This document shows, piece after piece, positions 1 through 8,225 of a stretch of DNA of 62,694 nt. The stretch is from SIG450 sp045658425. Its GTDB lineage: Bacteria > Bacillota > Clostridia > UMGS1840 > HGM11507. Location of the stretch: positions 1 to 62,694 of the forward strand of contig JAZOVB010000109.1 of NCBI GenBank assembly GCA_045658425.1. Reading direction: 5' to 3'. How positions within the stretch are numbered: position 1 is the first letter of the stretch; each line of letters starts with the position of its first letter. A program made the translations under genes and the position numbers. Under the pieces are notes generated by a model. It had not been told where the DNA came from and ran no database searches. It worked only from the letters and a program-made list of their open reading frames with translations.

Positions 1-584
1 AAATCTAAAGTTAGTATTTCTTTCGTGTTTTCAATAAGATATTTATCAGCTTTATTAATATCCCAGACTAGTTCAGTATTATCTATATGGTCAAATTGAA
101 AGATCAAATAATTATATAAAGTCTGGAGCTTCTCTGTAGATAAATTCGCCATATCTTTAATTATTTGATCACATAAAAGAATATCTTTTGTTTTATCAAA
201 TTTAAAAGCATTTTTTGTGTCGAAATTTGCTCTATAACTTTTATTTTGAGAAATTACTACAAAAATAAGTCTGTTATATTTGTTTTGGAGATTATTTGAA
301 ATAAATTTTTCTATTGTTTTATGAATTTTATTTGCGCTATTATCTGACGTAATCTGAATGGCTAAATGGTTATCTTCATCATACAGATCAATGGCTGTCG
401 CATTATTTGTTTCGTAATTTGCATTTTCTAAATTCCAACCATAGAGTATATTAAGTAATTTTTTGTAAAAATTCTCACAAGATATATTTATATCATAAAA
501 ATTAAGTGAATTTAATAGTTCTACTTTTTTCTCTAATTTAATGATATAATCTACACATTTTTTTAAATAAAATTCGTGATTCAT
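1..584 (-). CDS. SMEK domain-containing protein, 3' end outside window
   Basis: The frame is open from an ATG at 584 to the window edge, giving 194 residues with no stop. GGAGCAAG precedes the start at a normal distance. The visible part matches my memory of the SMEK domain: a helical start (MNHEFYLKKCVDYIIKLEKK), then ISCENFYKKLLNILYGWNLEN, then a strand-rich segment with AIDLYDEDNHLAIQITSD followed by NKIHKTIEKFI. SMEK domains are found at the N-terminus of bacterial proteins suspected of roles in defence or nucleic-acid processing; the rest of this protein would define its type and is not visible. It is the last gene on the minus strand here, downstream of the AlbA_2 regulator but separated from it by about 300 bases, so probably not one operon. 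The family call is from memory of the motif pattern. Confidence 0.7.
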   Translation of the reverse strand, partial: MNHEFYLKKCVDYIIKLEKKVELLNSLNFYDINISCENFYKKLLNILYGWNLENANYETNNATAIDLYDEDNHLAIQITSDNSANKIHKTIEKFISNNLQNKYNRLIFVVISQNKSYRANFDTKNAFKFDKTKDILLCDQIIKDMANLSTEKLQTLYNYLIFQFDHIDNTELVWDINKADKYLIENTKEILTLD

Positions 585-852
585 TCTTGCTCCTTTCTTT
601 TGTGAAAATTAAAATGTTATGATATTCGTTGTATTACATATATATAAGAAATCCTCTAATTTTCAAAGAATTTTATTTTCAAAATATTTTTTGTACGATA
701 ATTATATTTCTTCAAATTAGATTTAAAATGCGCTTTTGACTATGTTATGTCAATAGTGTATTTAATCTTATATTATTCTAAACCATTATATCCATTTTCT
801 CTACATATCCTAAAAGATAAAGAAAAATCATCTGTATATTCAATGCGGAATC
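585..852. other. Intergenic region, no gene seen
   Basis: This very AT-rich stretch lies between two minus-strand genes. Short frames in it have no ribosome binding site and do not look like protein. It presumably holds the promoter of the SMEK gene. The only clear structure is the palindrome at its right edge, listed separately. Confidence 0.5.
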
Positions 853-879
853 CAACGCGAATTTTCCGCGTTGGATTCC
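847..879. repeat. Perfect 13-bp inverted repeat after the AlbA_2 gene
   Basis: GGAATCCAACGCG at 847-859 is followed by its exact reverse complement at 867-879, with a 7-base loop. It begins 8 bases beyond the stop of the minus-strand AlbA_2 gene. No T-run follows on the minus strand, so it is not a classic intrinsic terminator. Its core (853-874) resembles 2595-2616 in front of the same gene at 17 of 22 positions, which suggests a protein-binding site. Confidence 0.6.
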
Positions 880-887
880 ATTTTAGA

Positions 888-2540
888 TCAATGTCTCCAT
901 CGATATTTAGCGTAGTGTCCTTTTTGTACAACTTCCAAAAATTTTTGATCTACTAATTTTTTAATTAAATAGTAAGCTCTGTCTTTGGATACATGTAATA
1001 GCTCTATAACATCAGATCTTGAAATGTATTCACTATCTTGCGCTAATGCTTTAATTAACTCTAAGTGTCTGGCTTTATCAATATCTTTTTGCAACACATA
1101 TCCAACACGTTTTGAATTATCGCGATATACTGAACGTGAAAGAAGATAGCTTCGTCTTTTCCCATTTCCGAATGCTTCTACTAATCCATTTTCTACTGAT
1201 TTTTCTAAAATGTTTTTAACAACTGTTTCTGTAAGATTTACATTTAAAGAAATTTCATCCACTGTTGCACGTGGTGCGCCTTTCAGCGAATTAAGAACTA
1301 ATAGAGTATTTATAGTAAGAGGTCTCCCTAGACGATTTTGTTCATTAGAAATCATTTGTGTAATTTGAATATCAGGGTTGGATTTTGGTATAAATAAGGA
1401 TACCGTAACTGCCGTGGATGCAGTATAGTCTGGTAACATACGTCCATAAATAAGTGATCCTTCATATATACGATCTATACCTCTGCCAGTTTTCTCTGCT
1501 AATCCAATTCGTTTGAGTGCATCGGCAAGCAAAGGATTTCTTCCGTGAGGCTCTGCAGTTAATAAGTTTTGAACAGATATACCTTCAATAAATCCTCCAG
1601 GATTTGCTATTGTAAGTCCATCGTCCGAAAGTGCAACTCTAACCCTTCCCATTTTAGAATAGTCACGATGGCTATACGCATTGACAATAGCTTCACGTAA
1701 AGCTCTTTTGTCAAAATCCGGGGCAGGCATTCTAAAGAGTCCCATTTCTATTTCATGTTCTTGGTTCCACACTTCTAAATAGGATGTTAATTTTTCAATA
1801 GAAGCAAGAACTGGAAGAATAAAATCGTCATTTACACGAATAGTTGTTCCTTCTGATACTTGAAATGCGGATTGCATTGTGGGAACATATTTTTTTAGTG
1901 AATTAATTTTTCCAATCATTAATATCCCTGCAATTGTAGGTAATATGGAATTACCTTGTTCTCGAACAAACCCAAGGGACTTAAGTAGTTCTATGTTATC
2001 TAAATCAAGAAGGGTTTTGTCTCCATTGAATGATAGGATGAGTTTCCTTAAGCGTTCTATTTCAATTGGATCCAAATCATCAACTGTTGCATCTTGGATT
2101 GGAAGAGAAGAATAATCTAATAAGCGTAAATCCGAAAGCCTTGTTGCTAATTCATAGGGAAACATAGGAATATTTTCGGGAGTACCATCTGCTTTTAGTC
2201 TGCGTCTCAATATTTTTCCAGAGCTAGTTGCAATAACATTGCTATATGATTTTGGAACGGAAATTTTCAAAATAGGAAGGGTTTCTTCAATTACTTCTAC
2301 GCGTACAGATACTGGCGGTGTTGTATTGTTTGCAATAAATGCGCCTAGTGTTGTTGGATTTAAATGGTCTTTGTGAGCACCAGTTATTTCACCGCTATCT
2401 TCAACGCCAACATATAAATCTCCACCTTCTGTATTCGCGAAAGCCACCACTGCTTCAAAAAAGTCAGCGTTAGACAATTTTGAAAGGTCGCTCTTAAATT
2501 CAACGGTAAGATTTTCTTTTGGTGGAATCATTCTTTCCAT
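888..2540 (-). CDS. AlbA_2 (Schlafen-type) ATP-binding regulator
   Basis: The 550-residue protein has three parts. Residues about 1-130 are an AlbA_2/Schlafen-like nucleic-acid-binding domain, beginning ENLTVEFKSDLSK and containing AFANTEGGDLYVGVEDSGEI. Residues about 285-385 are a GHKL-like HATPase_c_4 segment with REAIVNAYSHRDY, IANPGGF and GRNPLLADALKRIGLAEKTG. The C-terminus is made of winged-helix units (DEISLNVNLTETVVKNIL; SRSDVIELLHVSKDRAYYLI). Such proteins are often annotated as RecG-like or as transcriptional regulators; the role is usually DNA- or RNA-linked regulation and the ligand is unknown. GGAGGT lies 8 bases before the ATG. It stands alone between palindromes at both ends that share a motif, which suggests autoregulation. 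Confidence 0.85.
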   Translation of the reverse strand: MERMIPPKENLTVEFKSDLSKLSNADFFEAVVAFANTEGGDLYVGVEDSGEITGAHKDHLNPTTLGAFIANNTTPPVSVRVEVIEETLPILKISVPKSYSNVIATSSGKILRRRLKADGTPENIPMFPYELATRLSDLRLLDYSSLPIQDATVDDLDPIEIERLRKLILSFNGDKTLLDLDNIELLKSLGFVREQGNSILPTIAGILMIGKINSLKKYVPTMQSAFQVSEGTTIRVNDDFILPVLASIEKLTSYLEVWNQEHEIEMGLFRMPAPDFDKRALREAIVNAYSHRDYSKMGRVRVALSDDGLTIANPGGFIEGISVQNLLTAEPHGRNPLLADALKRIGLAEKTGRGIDRIYEGSLIYGRMLPDYTASTAVTVSLFIPKSNPDIQITQMISNEQNRLGRPLTINTLLVLNSLKGAPRATVDEISLNVNLTETVVKNILEKSVENGLVEAFGNGKRRSYLLSRSVYRDNSKRVGYVLQKDIDKARHLELIKALAQDSEYISRSDVIELLHVSKDRAYYLIKKLVDQKFLEVVQKGHYAKYRWRH

Positions 2541-2594
2541 AATAATACCTCCTTTTAGAAGATTTTAACACGTATTTTTTGTGTTGTCAATAAT

Positions 2595-2616
2595 CAATGC
2601 GAAAATTACGTGTTGG
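2595..2616. promoter_or_regulatory. Putative operator upstream of AlbA_2 gene
   Basis: This imperfect palindrome lies 55 bases upstream of the AlbA_2 start. It matches the palindrome just past that gene's end (853-874) at 17 of 22 positions. AACACGT at about 2569-2575 and ACGTGTT at 2608-2614 also form a wider inverted repeat around the promoter area. A shared site at both ends of a gene encoding a DNA-binding protein suggests autoregulation; this is inferred. Confidence 0.4.
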
Positions 2617-2639
2617 TTTTGTGCTTGCAAAGAATTATA

Positions 2640-2846
2640 TTAACTATTTTGAATGAATTTTTTATTATTTATAATACTCTCATCAATATATTTATCAAGA
2701 GATTTTCTGGGTATTTTCCAGTTGCGCCCTACTCTAAAGGCTTTTATTTCTCCTGAATTAAGGAGAGCATATAGTGAATTTCTGCCTATATTAAGATAGT
2801 CCATTACTTCTTCAGGCGTTAAGATATCATATTCGTTATTAAACAT
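2640..2846 (-). CDS. Excisionase-family helix-turn-helix protein
   Basis: A 68-residue MerR/Xis-like DNA-binding protein. MFNNEYDILTPEEVMDYLNI is followed by GRNSLYALLNSGEIKAFRVG and RNWKIPRKSLDKYI, the usual HTH_17/excisionase layout. AGGAGTG six bases before the ATG at 2846 fixes the start; a GTG nine bases further upstream in frame has no such site. It lies 25 bases downstream of the Rep-like gene on the same strand, so the two are probably cotranscribed. Such proteins direct excision or control copy number of integrated elements. The first 13 codons recur at 15588-15626 in a truncated copy. Confidence 0.8.
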   Translation of the reverse strand: MFNNEYDILTPEEVMDYLNIGRNSLYALLNSGEIKAFRVGRNWKIPRKSLDKYIDESIINNKKFIQNS

Positions 2847-2871
2847 TATTAACACTCCTATCTATTTATTT

Positions 2872-3933
2872 TTATTTAACATATTCCTTATATAATTCTA
2901 TTGGTGTTGGGATATATCCATCTTTAAAAACCTTGGCGTCAGTATTTGTTACAGTAACGTAGTTTGTATCTATATTATCAAACATAAAAAGAATTCTTTT
3001 GGTTTCTTTTTTACCATAACCACTTTTATAATCTTTGATGGTCTCAGCTACACTCCTTGACAGGTTAGCGGTATCTATAAACTCTCTTAGCAGCTCTTTG
3101 TTTTTCTCAGAATATTCGCTTAATCCTATTCTCTTATTTGCCTCTTTGAGAGTGCATATTATTCCGCTTCCAAATATTTTTTTAAGGTAATAATTGTATA
3201 ACTCGTCCCCAATTACATTTCCCATACGCATAAAATCCTTGGTAGTTCTTATACAGTATTTTTTACTCAGAGCTTTAAGTTTACCCTCCATACACCTTAT
3301 TTCCATTCTCACAATATTTTTAGCCTTTTCAATTTGTTTGTTTGAGAAGGTCATATTTTTATCTTTTTTCATTTGCATATATTTATTATATATAGATATT
3401 TCTACGTACTCACTGGCATATACCGTAAAATCATCCTTGGTGGGTTTGCGTCTTTTTGATATCTTGTTATATTCTTCATATAATTCTAATTTTGATGGCA
3501 CATTAGCTCTCTTGGCAGTATTGATGTATGCCTTGACTTGTTCTTGATTTTCAAGTTGAGCATTTACACAAAAGTCAAGTCTTCTCAAATTGCATTTATT
3601 CAGTTTAGGTAGTAAGGAACTTTTTTCCTTTAATATAGAGTTAACAATCTCCTCAAGTTCATCATATTTCTTAGTATTAAAAAGCCCCACAAAATTTTCA
3701 TTATCAATAACTCTGCGGGCAGATATTCTATATGTAATATAATAAGAATAAAAGTCTTTTTTCTTTACTTGAAACATATGAATTAAAATCCCTTTATCAG
3801 ACAGACCCCAATAAAGCATACCATTCTTTTCTGCTTTCCATTTACTTTTATCTTTTGTTTTTAACTCTTTTTGTATAATATAATAGTTTTCATTAGTAAG
3901 CATTGAGCTTACTTCAAATGTATGTATAGTCAT
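2872..3933 (-). CDS. Putative rolling-circle replication initiator (Rep_trans / gene II-X-like)
   Basis: About 353 residues from the start I prefer: ATG 3933, with AAAGGGATG before it. ATGs at 3939, 3942 and 3957 lie further upstream in frame. The order of motifs recalls HUH/Rep_trans-type initiators: a positively charged N-terminal part, NLRRLDFCVN in the middle (RxDxxxN), EISIYNKYMQM (YxK) near residue 190 and NIVRMEIRCMEGKLKAL (RxE). I could not place the catalytic tyrosine with certainty. A Rep gene followed by an excisionase-like gene is a normal pairing at the end of an integrative plasmid-like element. It could instead be another phage or plasmid replication protein; the family call is by motif resemblance only. 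Confidence 0.5.
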   Translation of the reverse strand: MTIHTFEVSSMLTNENYYIIQKELKTKDKSKWKAEKNGMLYWGLSDKGILIHMFQVKKKDFYSYYITYRISARRVIDNENFVGLFNTKKYDELEEIVNSILKEKSSLLPKLNKCNLRRLDFCVNAQLENQEQVKAYINTAKRANVPSKLELYEEYNKISKRRKPTKDDFTVYASEYVEISIYNKYMQMKKDKNMTFSNKQIEKAKNIVRMEIRCMEGKLKALSKKYCIRTTKDFMRMGNVIGDELYNYYLKKIFGSGIICTLKEANKRIGLSEYSEKNKELLREFIDTANLSRSVAETIKDYKSGYGKKETKRILFMFDNIDTNYVTVTNTDAKVFKDGYIPTPIELYKEYVK

Positions 3934-4107
3934 ATACATCATCCCTTTCTTACGCATTTTTATTTATGTATTAATACTCTTTGTAATCAGAATTACTTGT
4001 CTTATTTCTTTATTATTTATCATTATTTTGTCTTTTCTCCTGCTTATATAGCTTATATAGGTTTAACTTTGATTACCAAAGATTATTAATATAATGTTAT
4101 ATAAAAT

Positions 4108-4143
4108 TAAAAATATATGCTCCGCTGTAAGCAGAGCATATAA
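4108..4143 (-). terminator. Intrinsic terminator of the protease gene
   Basis: TATATGCTC at 4114-4122 pairs with GAGCATATA at 4134-4142, with a second short GC/GC pairing inside. On the minus strand the hairpin follows the protease stop codon at once and is followed by ATTTTTAATTTT. Confidence 0.8.
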
Positions 4144-4144
4144 A

Positions 4145-4882
4145 TTAATCTTTATTCTTTTCTTTATCATCTTTTTTCTTATCTTCCTTATCTTCTTTTA
4201 ACTCTTTCTTAAGTTCCAGTAAATGATATCCGTCAACATACATTCCCAAATCTGCAGATGAAAGTGGGTTTTCCATAACAACTTTACTCATTATTCCAAT
4301 TAATTTACTTGAGTTGTTAAGAAGCAAAGGAGAGCCTGAGCTTCCCGGTGTGCTGACAATATCAGCATATCCTATTTCGTTTTCAAAATTATCTTCGGGT
4401 TTTGATGCAAGGTATCCTTTTCTGAATATCGGATAACAGCCATGTGTGCTGCTATACCCCGAAGGATATCCTACCATTATAACTTCACTTAAAATTTGTA
4501 TATCTTTAAGTTCCGCTTCGGTTAAAATGTTTTCCTTCGATATGGATGTGTAATACAAGTCACATCCGGTTATTTTCTTAATTTTTTCTTTAATTTTGTC
4601 TAATTTGCATACCGATATATCTTTATCTTTTGCATCAATCCAGTCTAAAGATACGGTGATGGTAACGGTATGTATTAAATCACTCTTACTATCCTTGTAA
4701 TGCAAGGTTAAATCAGCTTTCTTCATTTCGTTTGCTACATGTGTTGCAGTAGCTAATAATGGGGTTTGCTTTCCACCAATATCCATAGTCACGAAGAAGC
4801 CTGTACCGGTTGCTTGGTTGATAGTTTCATCGTTGGTTTTCATAAATACCGTTAAATGTTTTAAAAAATTATAGCTGTCCAT
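4145..4882 (-). CDS. Trypsin-like serine protease, probably cytosolic
   Basis: A 245-residue chymotrypsin-fold protease (Trypsin_2 type). The triad is visible: His48 in ATATHVA, Asp88 in DKDISVCKLD, and Ser182 in STPGSSGSP. There is no signal peptide or membrane segment, so it should act inside the cell, unlike most of the family. The last ~20 residues are a K/E/D-rich tail. I chose the ATG at 4882 because AAAGG lies 9 bases upstream; an ATG at 4891 directly abuts that site. It is divergent from the DUF960-amidoligase-amidotransferase operon with about 100 bases between, so joint control is possible. Bacterial cytosolic proteases of this type are often part of conflict systems; substrate unknown. 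Confidence 0.8.
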   Translation of the reverse strand: MDSYNFLKHLTVFMKTNDETINQATGTGFFVTMDIGGKQTPLLATATHVANEMKKADLTLHYKDSKSDLIHTVTITVSLDWIDAKDKDISVCKLDKIKEKIKKITGCDLYYTSISKENILTEAELKDIQILSEVIMVGYPSGYSSTHGCYPIFRKGYLASKPEDNFENEIGYADIVSTPGSSGSPLLLNNSSKLIGIMSKVVMENPLSSADLGMYVDGYHLLELKKELKEDKEDKKKDDKEKNKD

Positions 4883-4987
4883 ATTGAACATCCTTTCATT
4901 AAATTGTTTTATAATATATTGTTATAAATTTTTATCGGTTTTCTTGGATTTCAAAAAATATATTATATTCATGGAGGTGAAAACAAA

Positions 4988-5272
4988 TTGTTTAAAAACA
5001 GAAAATACATAACAAGCGGAGTGTATAACTATATACCCCCGCTTCTTCAGACAACGCTCTGGGGACTTATTAAAAATATGCCTGTAGATAAAGATTATCT
5101 GCAGGTTTTTTTATTGTCATCTGACAATGGAAAACAAAAAGTGATACACACTCAGGAAATGCCTGAGTATAAGAAAGAATATGTGTTTGATATGAAGCCC
5201 GTTGTAACAGGAACGGTATTTGCAATAGATGATAAAACACATTCAACTATGCTAATGAATTACGAATATTAG
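4988..5272 (+). CDS. DUF960 family protein
   Basis: 94 residues. The start is TTG with GGAGGTG eight bases upstream. The sequence follows the DUF960 pattern as I remember it: YITSGVYNYIPPLLQTTLW, then DYLQVFLLSS, QKVIHTQEMPEYKKEY and FAIDDKTHSTMLM. DUF960 proteins are small, cytosolic, common on plasmids and mobile elements of Firmicutes, and have no assigned function. It is the first gene of an operon with the amidoligase (11 bases downstream) and the glutamine amidotransferase. Here its place suggests an accessory or substrate-presenting role, which is inference. Confidence 0.75.
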   Translation: MFKNRKYITSGVYNYIPPLLQTTLWGLIKNMPVDKDYLQVFLLSSDNGKQKVIHTQEMPEYKKEYVFDMKPVVTGTVFAIDDKTHSTMLMNYEY

Positions 5273-5283
5273 GAGGAATTTTA

Positions 5284-6351
5284 ATGAAATGTAATATCTG
5301 CGGGGCAGAACTAACAAAAGAAACTATGAAAACATTTAAAGACATACCACTTTGTTCACATTGCTTTGATACTGAAATTGTTTATTGTCACTGCTGTGGA
5401 GAACAAATATGGAGAAGCGAGGCGGAGGGGAATATTAACTTAATATTATGTGAGCGATGCTTTGATAATAACTACAGCTATTGTGAGGATTGCGGTAGTT
5501 TAATACATAACAGTAACGCATATTATTTCGATGATTCAGACTATCCGTATTGTCAGTCTTGCTTTGAAGAACTGCAGGATAAACCAATCAAAGAATACTC
5601 ATATAAGCCGGAACCTATATTCTATGGTTCGGGCAATTTATTTATGGGTGTTGAACTTGAAATTGACGAAGGAGGAGAGAATAACGATAATGCCGAAAGT
5701 ATTCTTGGTATTGGAAACTTTCCCGAAGAGAGAATTTATTGCAAACACGACGGAAGTATTGAAGATGGGTTTGAAATAGTATCTCATCCAATGACCCCGG
5801 AATACCATCTTAACACTATGAATTGGAAAGAAATATTGACGAAAGCTATTGATATGGGATACCGTTCCCATCAGGCAGGTACTTGTGGACTTCATATCCA
5901 TGTGAACAGAGATGCCTTCGGTGGCGATATTGATGAACAGGAAAAGAAAATAGCCAGAATAGTGTATTTTGTTGAAAAACATTGGGACAAGCTTTTGAAT
6001 TTCTCAAGAAGAAGCGAAGATGCTATGAATCGTTGGGCAGCCCGATACGGTATATCACATAATACTGAAGATACATATATTAAAGCCAAACAAAAGGGTA
6101 TGGGAAGATATGTAGCAATCAACCTTACAAATTATTCAACTATAGAGTTTAGACTGTTCAGAGGAACTTTAAGATATGAAACCTTTGCGGCAACCATTCA
6201 GCTTGTTGAAAGAATATGTAATCTTGCAACCAAAATAACAGATAAGGAAATGGAAGAGCTTACATGGGAGAAGTTTATTGACAGTATTGAAACGGATAAA
6301 AAGGAACTAATAGATTACTTAAAGATTCGAAGATTATACAAGGAGGAATAA
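5284..6351 (+). CDS. Amidoligase with N-terminal zinc-binding modules
   Basis: 355 residues. Residues 1-100 carry three or four treble-clef/LIM-like zinc knuckles (CNICGAEL, CSHCFD, CHCCGE, CERCFD, CEDCGS, CQSCFEEL). Residues about 115-345 are an Amidoligase_2 domain of the glutamine-synthetase/GCS superfamily, with FMGVELEIDEGG, KHDGSIEDGFEIVSHP, TCGLHIHVNR and IEFRLFRGTL. These supply the acidic metal ligands, the His pair and the Arg residues expected for ATP-dependent amide-bond formation between a carboxylate and an amine. AGGAGG precedes the ATG. The next gene, a glutamine amidotransferase, starts 2 bases after this one ends and can supply ammonia or act on a glutaminyl product. The zinc knuckles may recognise a protein or nucleic-acid target. 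Substrate not predictable from sequence. Confidence 0.85.
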   Translation: MKCNICGAELTKETMKTFKDIPLCSHCFDTEIVYCHCCGEQIWRSEAEGNINLILCERCFDNNYSYCEDCGSLIHNSNAYYFDDSDYPYCQSCFEELQDKPIKEYSYKPEPIFYGSGNLFMGVELEIDEGGENNDNAESILGIGNFPEERIYCKHDGSIEDGFEIVSHPMTPEYHLNTMNWKEILTKAIDMGYRSHQAGTCGLHIHVNRDAFGGDIDEQEKKIARIVYFVEKHWDKLLNFSRRSEDAMNRWAARYGISHNTEDTYIKAKQKGMGRYVAINLTNYSTIEFRLFRGTLRYETFAATIQLVERICNLATKITDKEMEELTWEKFIDSIETDKKELIDYLKIRRLYKEE

Positions 6352-6353
6352 TT

Positions 6354-7271
6354 ATGTGCGGACTATTTGGATATTCATATTATGGTGTACGACAACCGAA
6401 GAAAATATCGGAACTGACTAAATCGTTAGCAGAACAATCTGCTTCAAGAGGAACAGATGCAACAGGTATATCTTATATACGAAACAGAGAAGTTATAATC
6501 GCAAAACAACCAAAATCTGCTTATAGAATTAAATTTAATCATCCTGAGGACGTAGCGGTGCTTACAGGGCATACAAGACATTCAACACAAGGCTCAGAAA
6601 AGAAAAACTATAACAATCATCCGTTTTATGGTAAGTGTGGTAACACAAAATTTGCCTTTGCACATAATGGTGTGCTTATGAATGATGAAGTGCTTAATAT
6701 GCGGTATAACTTTCCTAATACTAAAATTGAAACAGATTCGTATGTTGGAGTAAAGCTCTTAGAAACCAAAAAGCATCTTAACTTTGACAGTATTAAATTT
6801 ATGGCAGAAGAGATTGAGGGTAGTTTTAGTTTTTCAATACTTGATAATGATAACAATATATATCTTGTAAAAGGGGATAGCCCATTATCAATCATTCATT
6901 TCCCGGAAGAAAAAATATATGTGTATGCAAGTACTGATGAGATTTTATATAAAGCACTTATTGATACACCACTTTTTGATTCATTGAGAGAAAAGAAATA
7001 TGAAATAATTGAAATGGAAGAAGGGCAGATACTTAAAATCTGTTCAAACGGAAAACTTAAATACGGAAAATTTAAATTTAATCAACATTATGGCAGGCGT
7101 TGGTACGAATATGGTTATTTTGACTTTGGATATAAAGAGAGTGACTATATATCCGACTTAAAAACTGTAGCAGCATACCAGGGATATTCACCTGATGATG
7201 TTGATGAATTATTACATAACGGTTTTTCGTTGGAGGAAATAGAAGATTATATCTATGGCATGGAGGTATAA
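6354..7271 (+). CDS. Class II glutamine amidotransferase
   Basis: 305 residues of the Ntn-hydrolase GATase_2 fold. Cys2 directly follows the initiator Met (MCGLFGYSYYG) and would be the nucleophile after Met removal. GHTRHSTQG, NNHPF and AHNGVL are the glutamine-binding and oxyanion motifs. About 60 residues after the GATase core are acidic and end in a helix-turn (YSPDDVDELLHNGFSLEEIEDY), which may contact the partner. It lacks the synthetase or phosphosugar domain of GlmS, PurF or AsnB, so it must pair with another enzyme, and the amidoligase just upstream is the obvious one. AGGAGG lies before the ATG. Confidence 0.88.
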   Translation: MCGLFGYSYYGVRQPKKISELTKSLAEQSASRGTDATGISYIRNREVIIAKQPKSAYRIKFNHPEDVAVLTGHTRHSTQGSEKKNYNNHPFYGKCGNTKFAFAHNGVLMNDEVLNMRYNFPNTKIETDSYVGVKLLETKKHLNFDSIKFMAEEIEGSFSFSILDNDNNIYLVKGDSPLSIIHFPEEKIYVYASTDEILYKALIDTPLFDSLREKKYEIIEMEEGQILKICSNGKLKYGKFKFNQHYGRRWYEYGYFDFGYKESDYISDLKTVAAYQGYSPDDVDELLHNGFSLEEIEDYIYGMEV

Positions 7272-7273
7272 CT

Positions 7274-7357
7274 ATGAAATATATAAAGTTTTTACTTATG
7301 GCTGTTATAGAGGTTTTGGTGGATATTTATAACAGCAGTAAGCATAACAGCAGTTGA
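7274..7357 (+). CDS. 27-residue hydrophobic small protein
   Basis: The ATG is preceded by GGAGG overlapping the end of the amidotransferase gene. It encodes MKYIKFLLMAVIEVLVDIYN plus seven polar residues. The first ~18 residues could form a membrane helix. It is probably translated as the last gene of the DUF960-amidoligase-amidotransferase operon. A similarly placed mini-gene (13709-13765) precedes the large serine recombinase. Function unknown. Confidence 0.45.
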   Translation: MKYIKFLLMAVIEVLVDIYNSSKHNSS

Positions 7358-7412
7358 CAAATGGTATCCTTAAAGGTGTACCTTTTAGGACCGGTGAAAA
7401 ACATACTGAAAC

Positions 7413-7490
7413 AGTGTCATTAAAGGTTAAAAAGCAATTTTGGGATATGTCCTGAAATTGTTGGACCTTTAGTGACACTTAATTTTTATT
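7413..7490 (+). terminator. Long hairpin with T-rich tail, terminator or recombinase-associated site
   Basis: A 15-bp stem (7413-7427 with 7465-7479, one mismatch; arm AGTGTCATTAAAGGT) encloses 37 bases and is followed by TTAATTTTTATTTTTTT. It closes the amidotransferase operon and lies just before the resolvase gene. AAAGGTGTACCTTT near 7373-7386 is a further short palindrome with the same AAAGGT/ACCTTT ends. It may be a terminator or part of a resolvase-binding region. Confidence 0.5.
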
Positions 7491-7505
7491 TTTTTGGAGG
7501 AATTT

Positions 7506-8108
7506 ATGGATAATAAAACTTTTTATTATGCGAGAGTATCAACAAAAGAGCAAAATCTTGACAGACAAATTGAAGCTTTTAAAAAAATGGGCGCTGATGA
7601 ACGTGAAATTATATGCGATAAAGAAAGTGGCAAGAGTCTTGAACGAAAAGGATATCAAGCATTAAAAACTACAATTTTGAGAAGCGGTGATATATTGGTT
7701 ATAAAATCTCTTGACAGACTTTCAAGAAATAAAGCCGATATTAAAAACGAGCTTCAGTATTTCAAGGATAATAATATCCGATTAAAGGTTATTGACCTTC
7801 CTACCACTATGCTGGACTTGCCGGAGGGACAGGAATGGGTTTTTGAGATGGTTAATAATATACTGATTGAAGTTTTGGGTACAATCGCAGAGCAAGAAAG
7901 ACAAACAATCAGAAAAAGACAACGTGAAGGAATTGAAGCGGCAAAATTAAAAGGCAAGCATCTTGGAAGACCAAAATTTGTAAAACCCGACAACTGGGAT
8001 GAGGTTATATCTATGTGGAAGAACGGAGAAATAACAGGACGCCAAGCTCAAAAAGAACTTGGCGTCAAAACCACAAGCTTTTATAAATATACTAAACTTT
8101 TTATGTAA
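7506..8108 (+). CDS. Small serine recombinase (resolvase/invertase family)
   Basis: 200 residues. The N-terminal catalytic domain begins FYYARVSTKEQN with nucleophile Ser12 and Arg10. DKESGKSLERKGYQ, IKSLDRLSRNK and AEQERQTIRKRQREGIEAAK follow as in Tn3/Hin-type resolvases. The C-terminal helix-turn-helix is about residues 160-200 (ITGRQAQKELGVKTTSFYKY). GGAGG five bases upstream sets the ATG at 7506. Likely role: site-specific resolution or inversion of the mobile element. It shares layout with the second small resolvase at 15685. An IS1595-family transposon has inserted 44 bases after its stop codon. Confidence 0.88.
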   Translation: MDNKTFYYARVSTKEQNLDRQIEAFKKMGADEREIICDKESGKSLERKGYQALKTTILRSGDILVIKSLDRLSRNKADIKNELQYFKDNNIRLKVIDLPTTMLDLPEGQEWVFEMVNNILIEVLGTIAEQERQTIRKRQREGIEAAKLKGKHLGRPKFVKPDNWDEVISMWKNGEITGRQAQKELGVKTTSFYKYTKLFM

Positions 8109-8144
8109 AATTTGATGAATTATTTTTAAAAAATGACTAAATTT

Positions 8145-8152
8145 ATAATAAA
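8145..8152. repeat. 8-bp target-site duplication, left copy
   Basis: ATAATAAA lies immediately outside the left inverted repeat of the IS1595-like transposon and is repeated exactly at 11224-11231. An 8-bp duplication is the usual IS1595-family size. Confidence 0.85.
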
Positions 8153-8178
8153 CTCTCTGTCCGAGATAAGTATTGGTG
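8153..8178. repeat. Left terminal inverted repeat of the IS1595-like element
   Basis: 26 bp that match the reverse complement of 11198-11223 except at one base (G versus A at the 18th base). Confidence 0.9.
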
Positions 8179-8225
8179 TGTATAACTGACCTTTTTATTC
8201 ATTTTTTATGAATGCCCAATGAAAA

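Noticed and set aside
747..956. 69-codon plus-strand frame near the AlbA_2 gene end
   Set aside because: It crosses the palindrome and the antisense end of the AlbA_2 gene and has no ribosome site.
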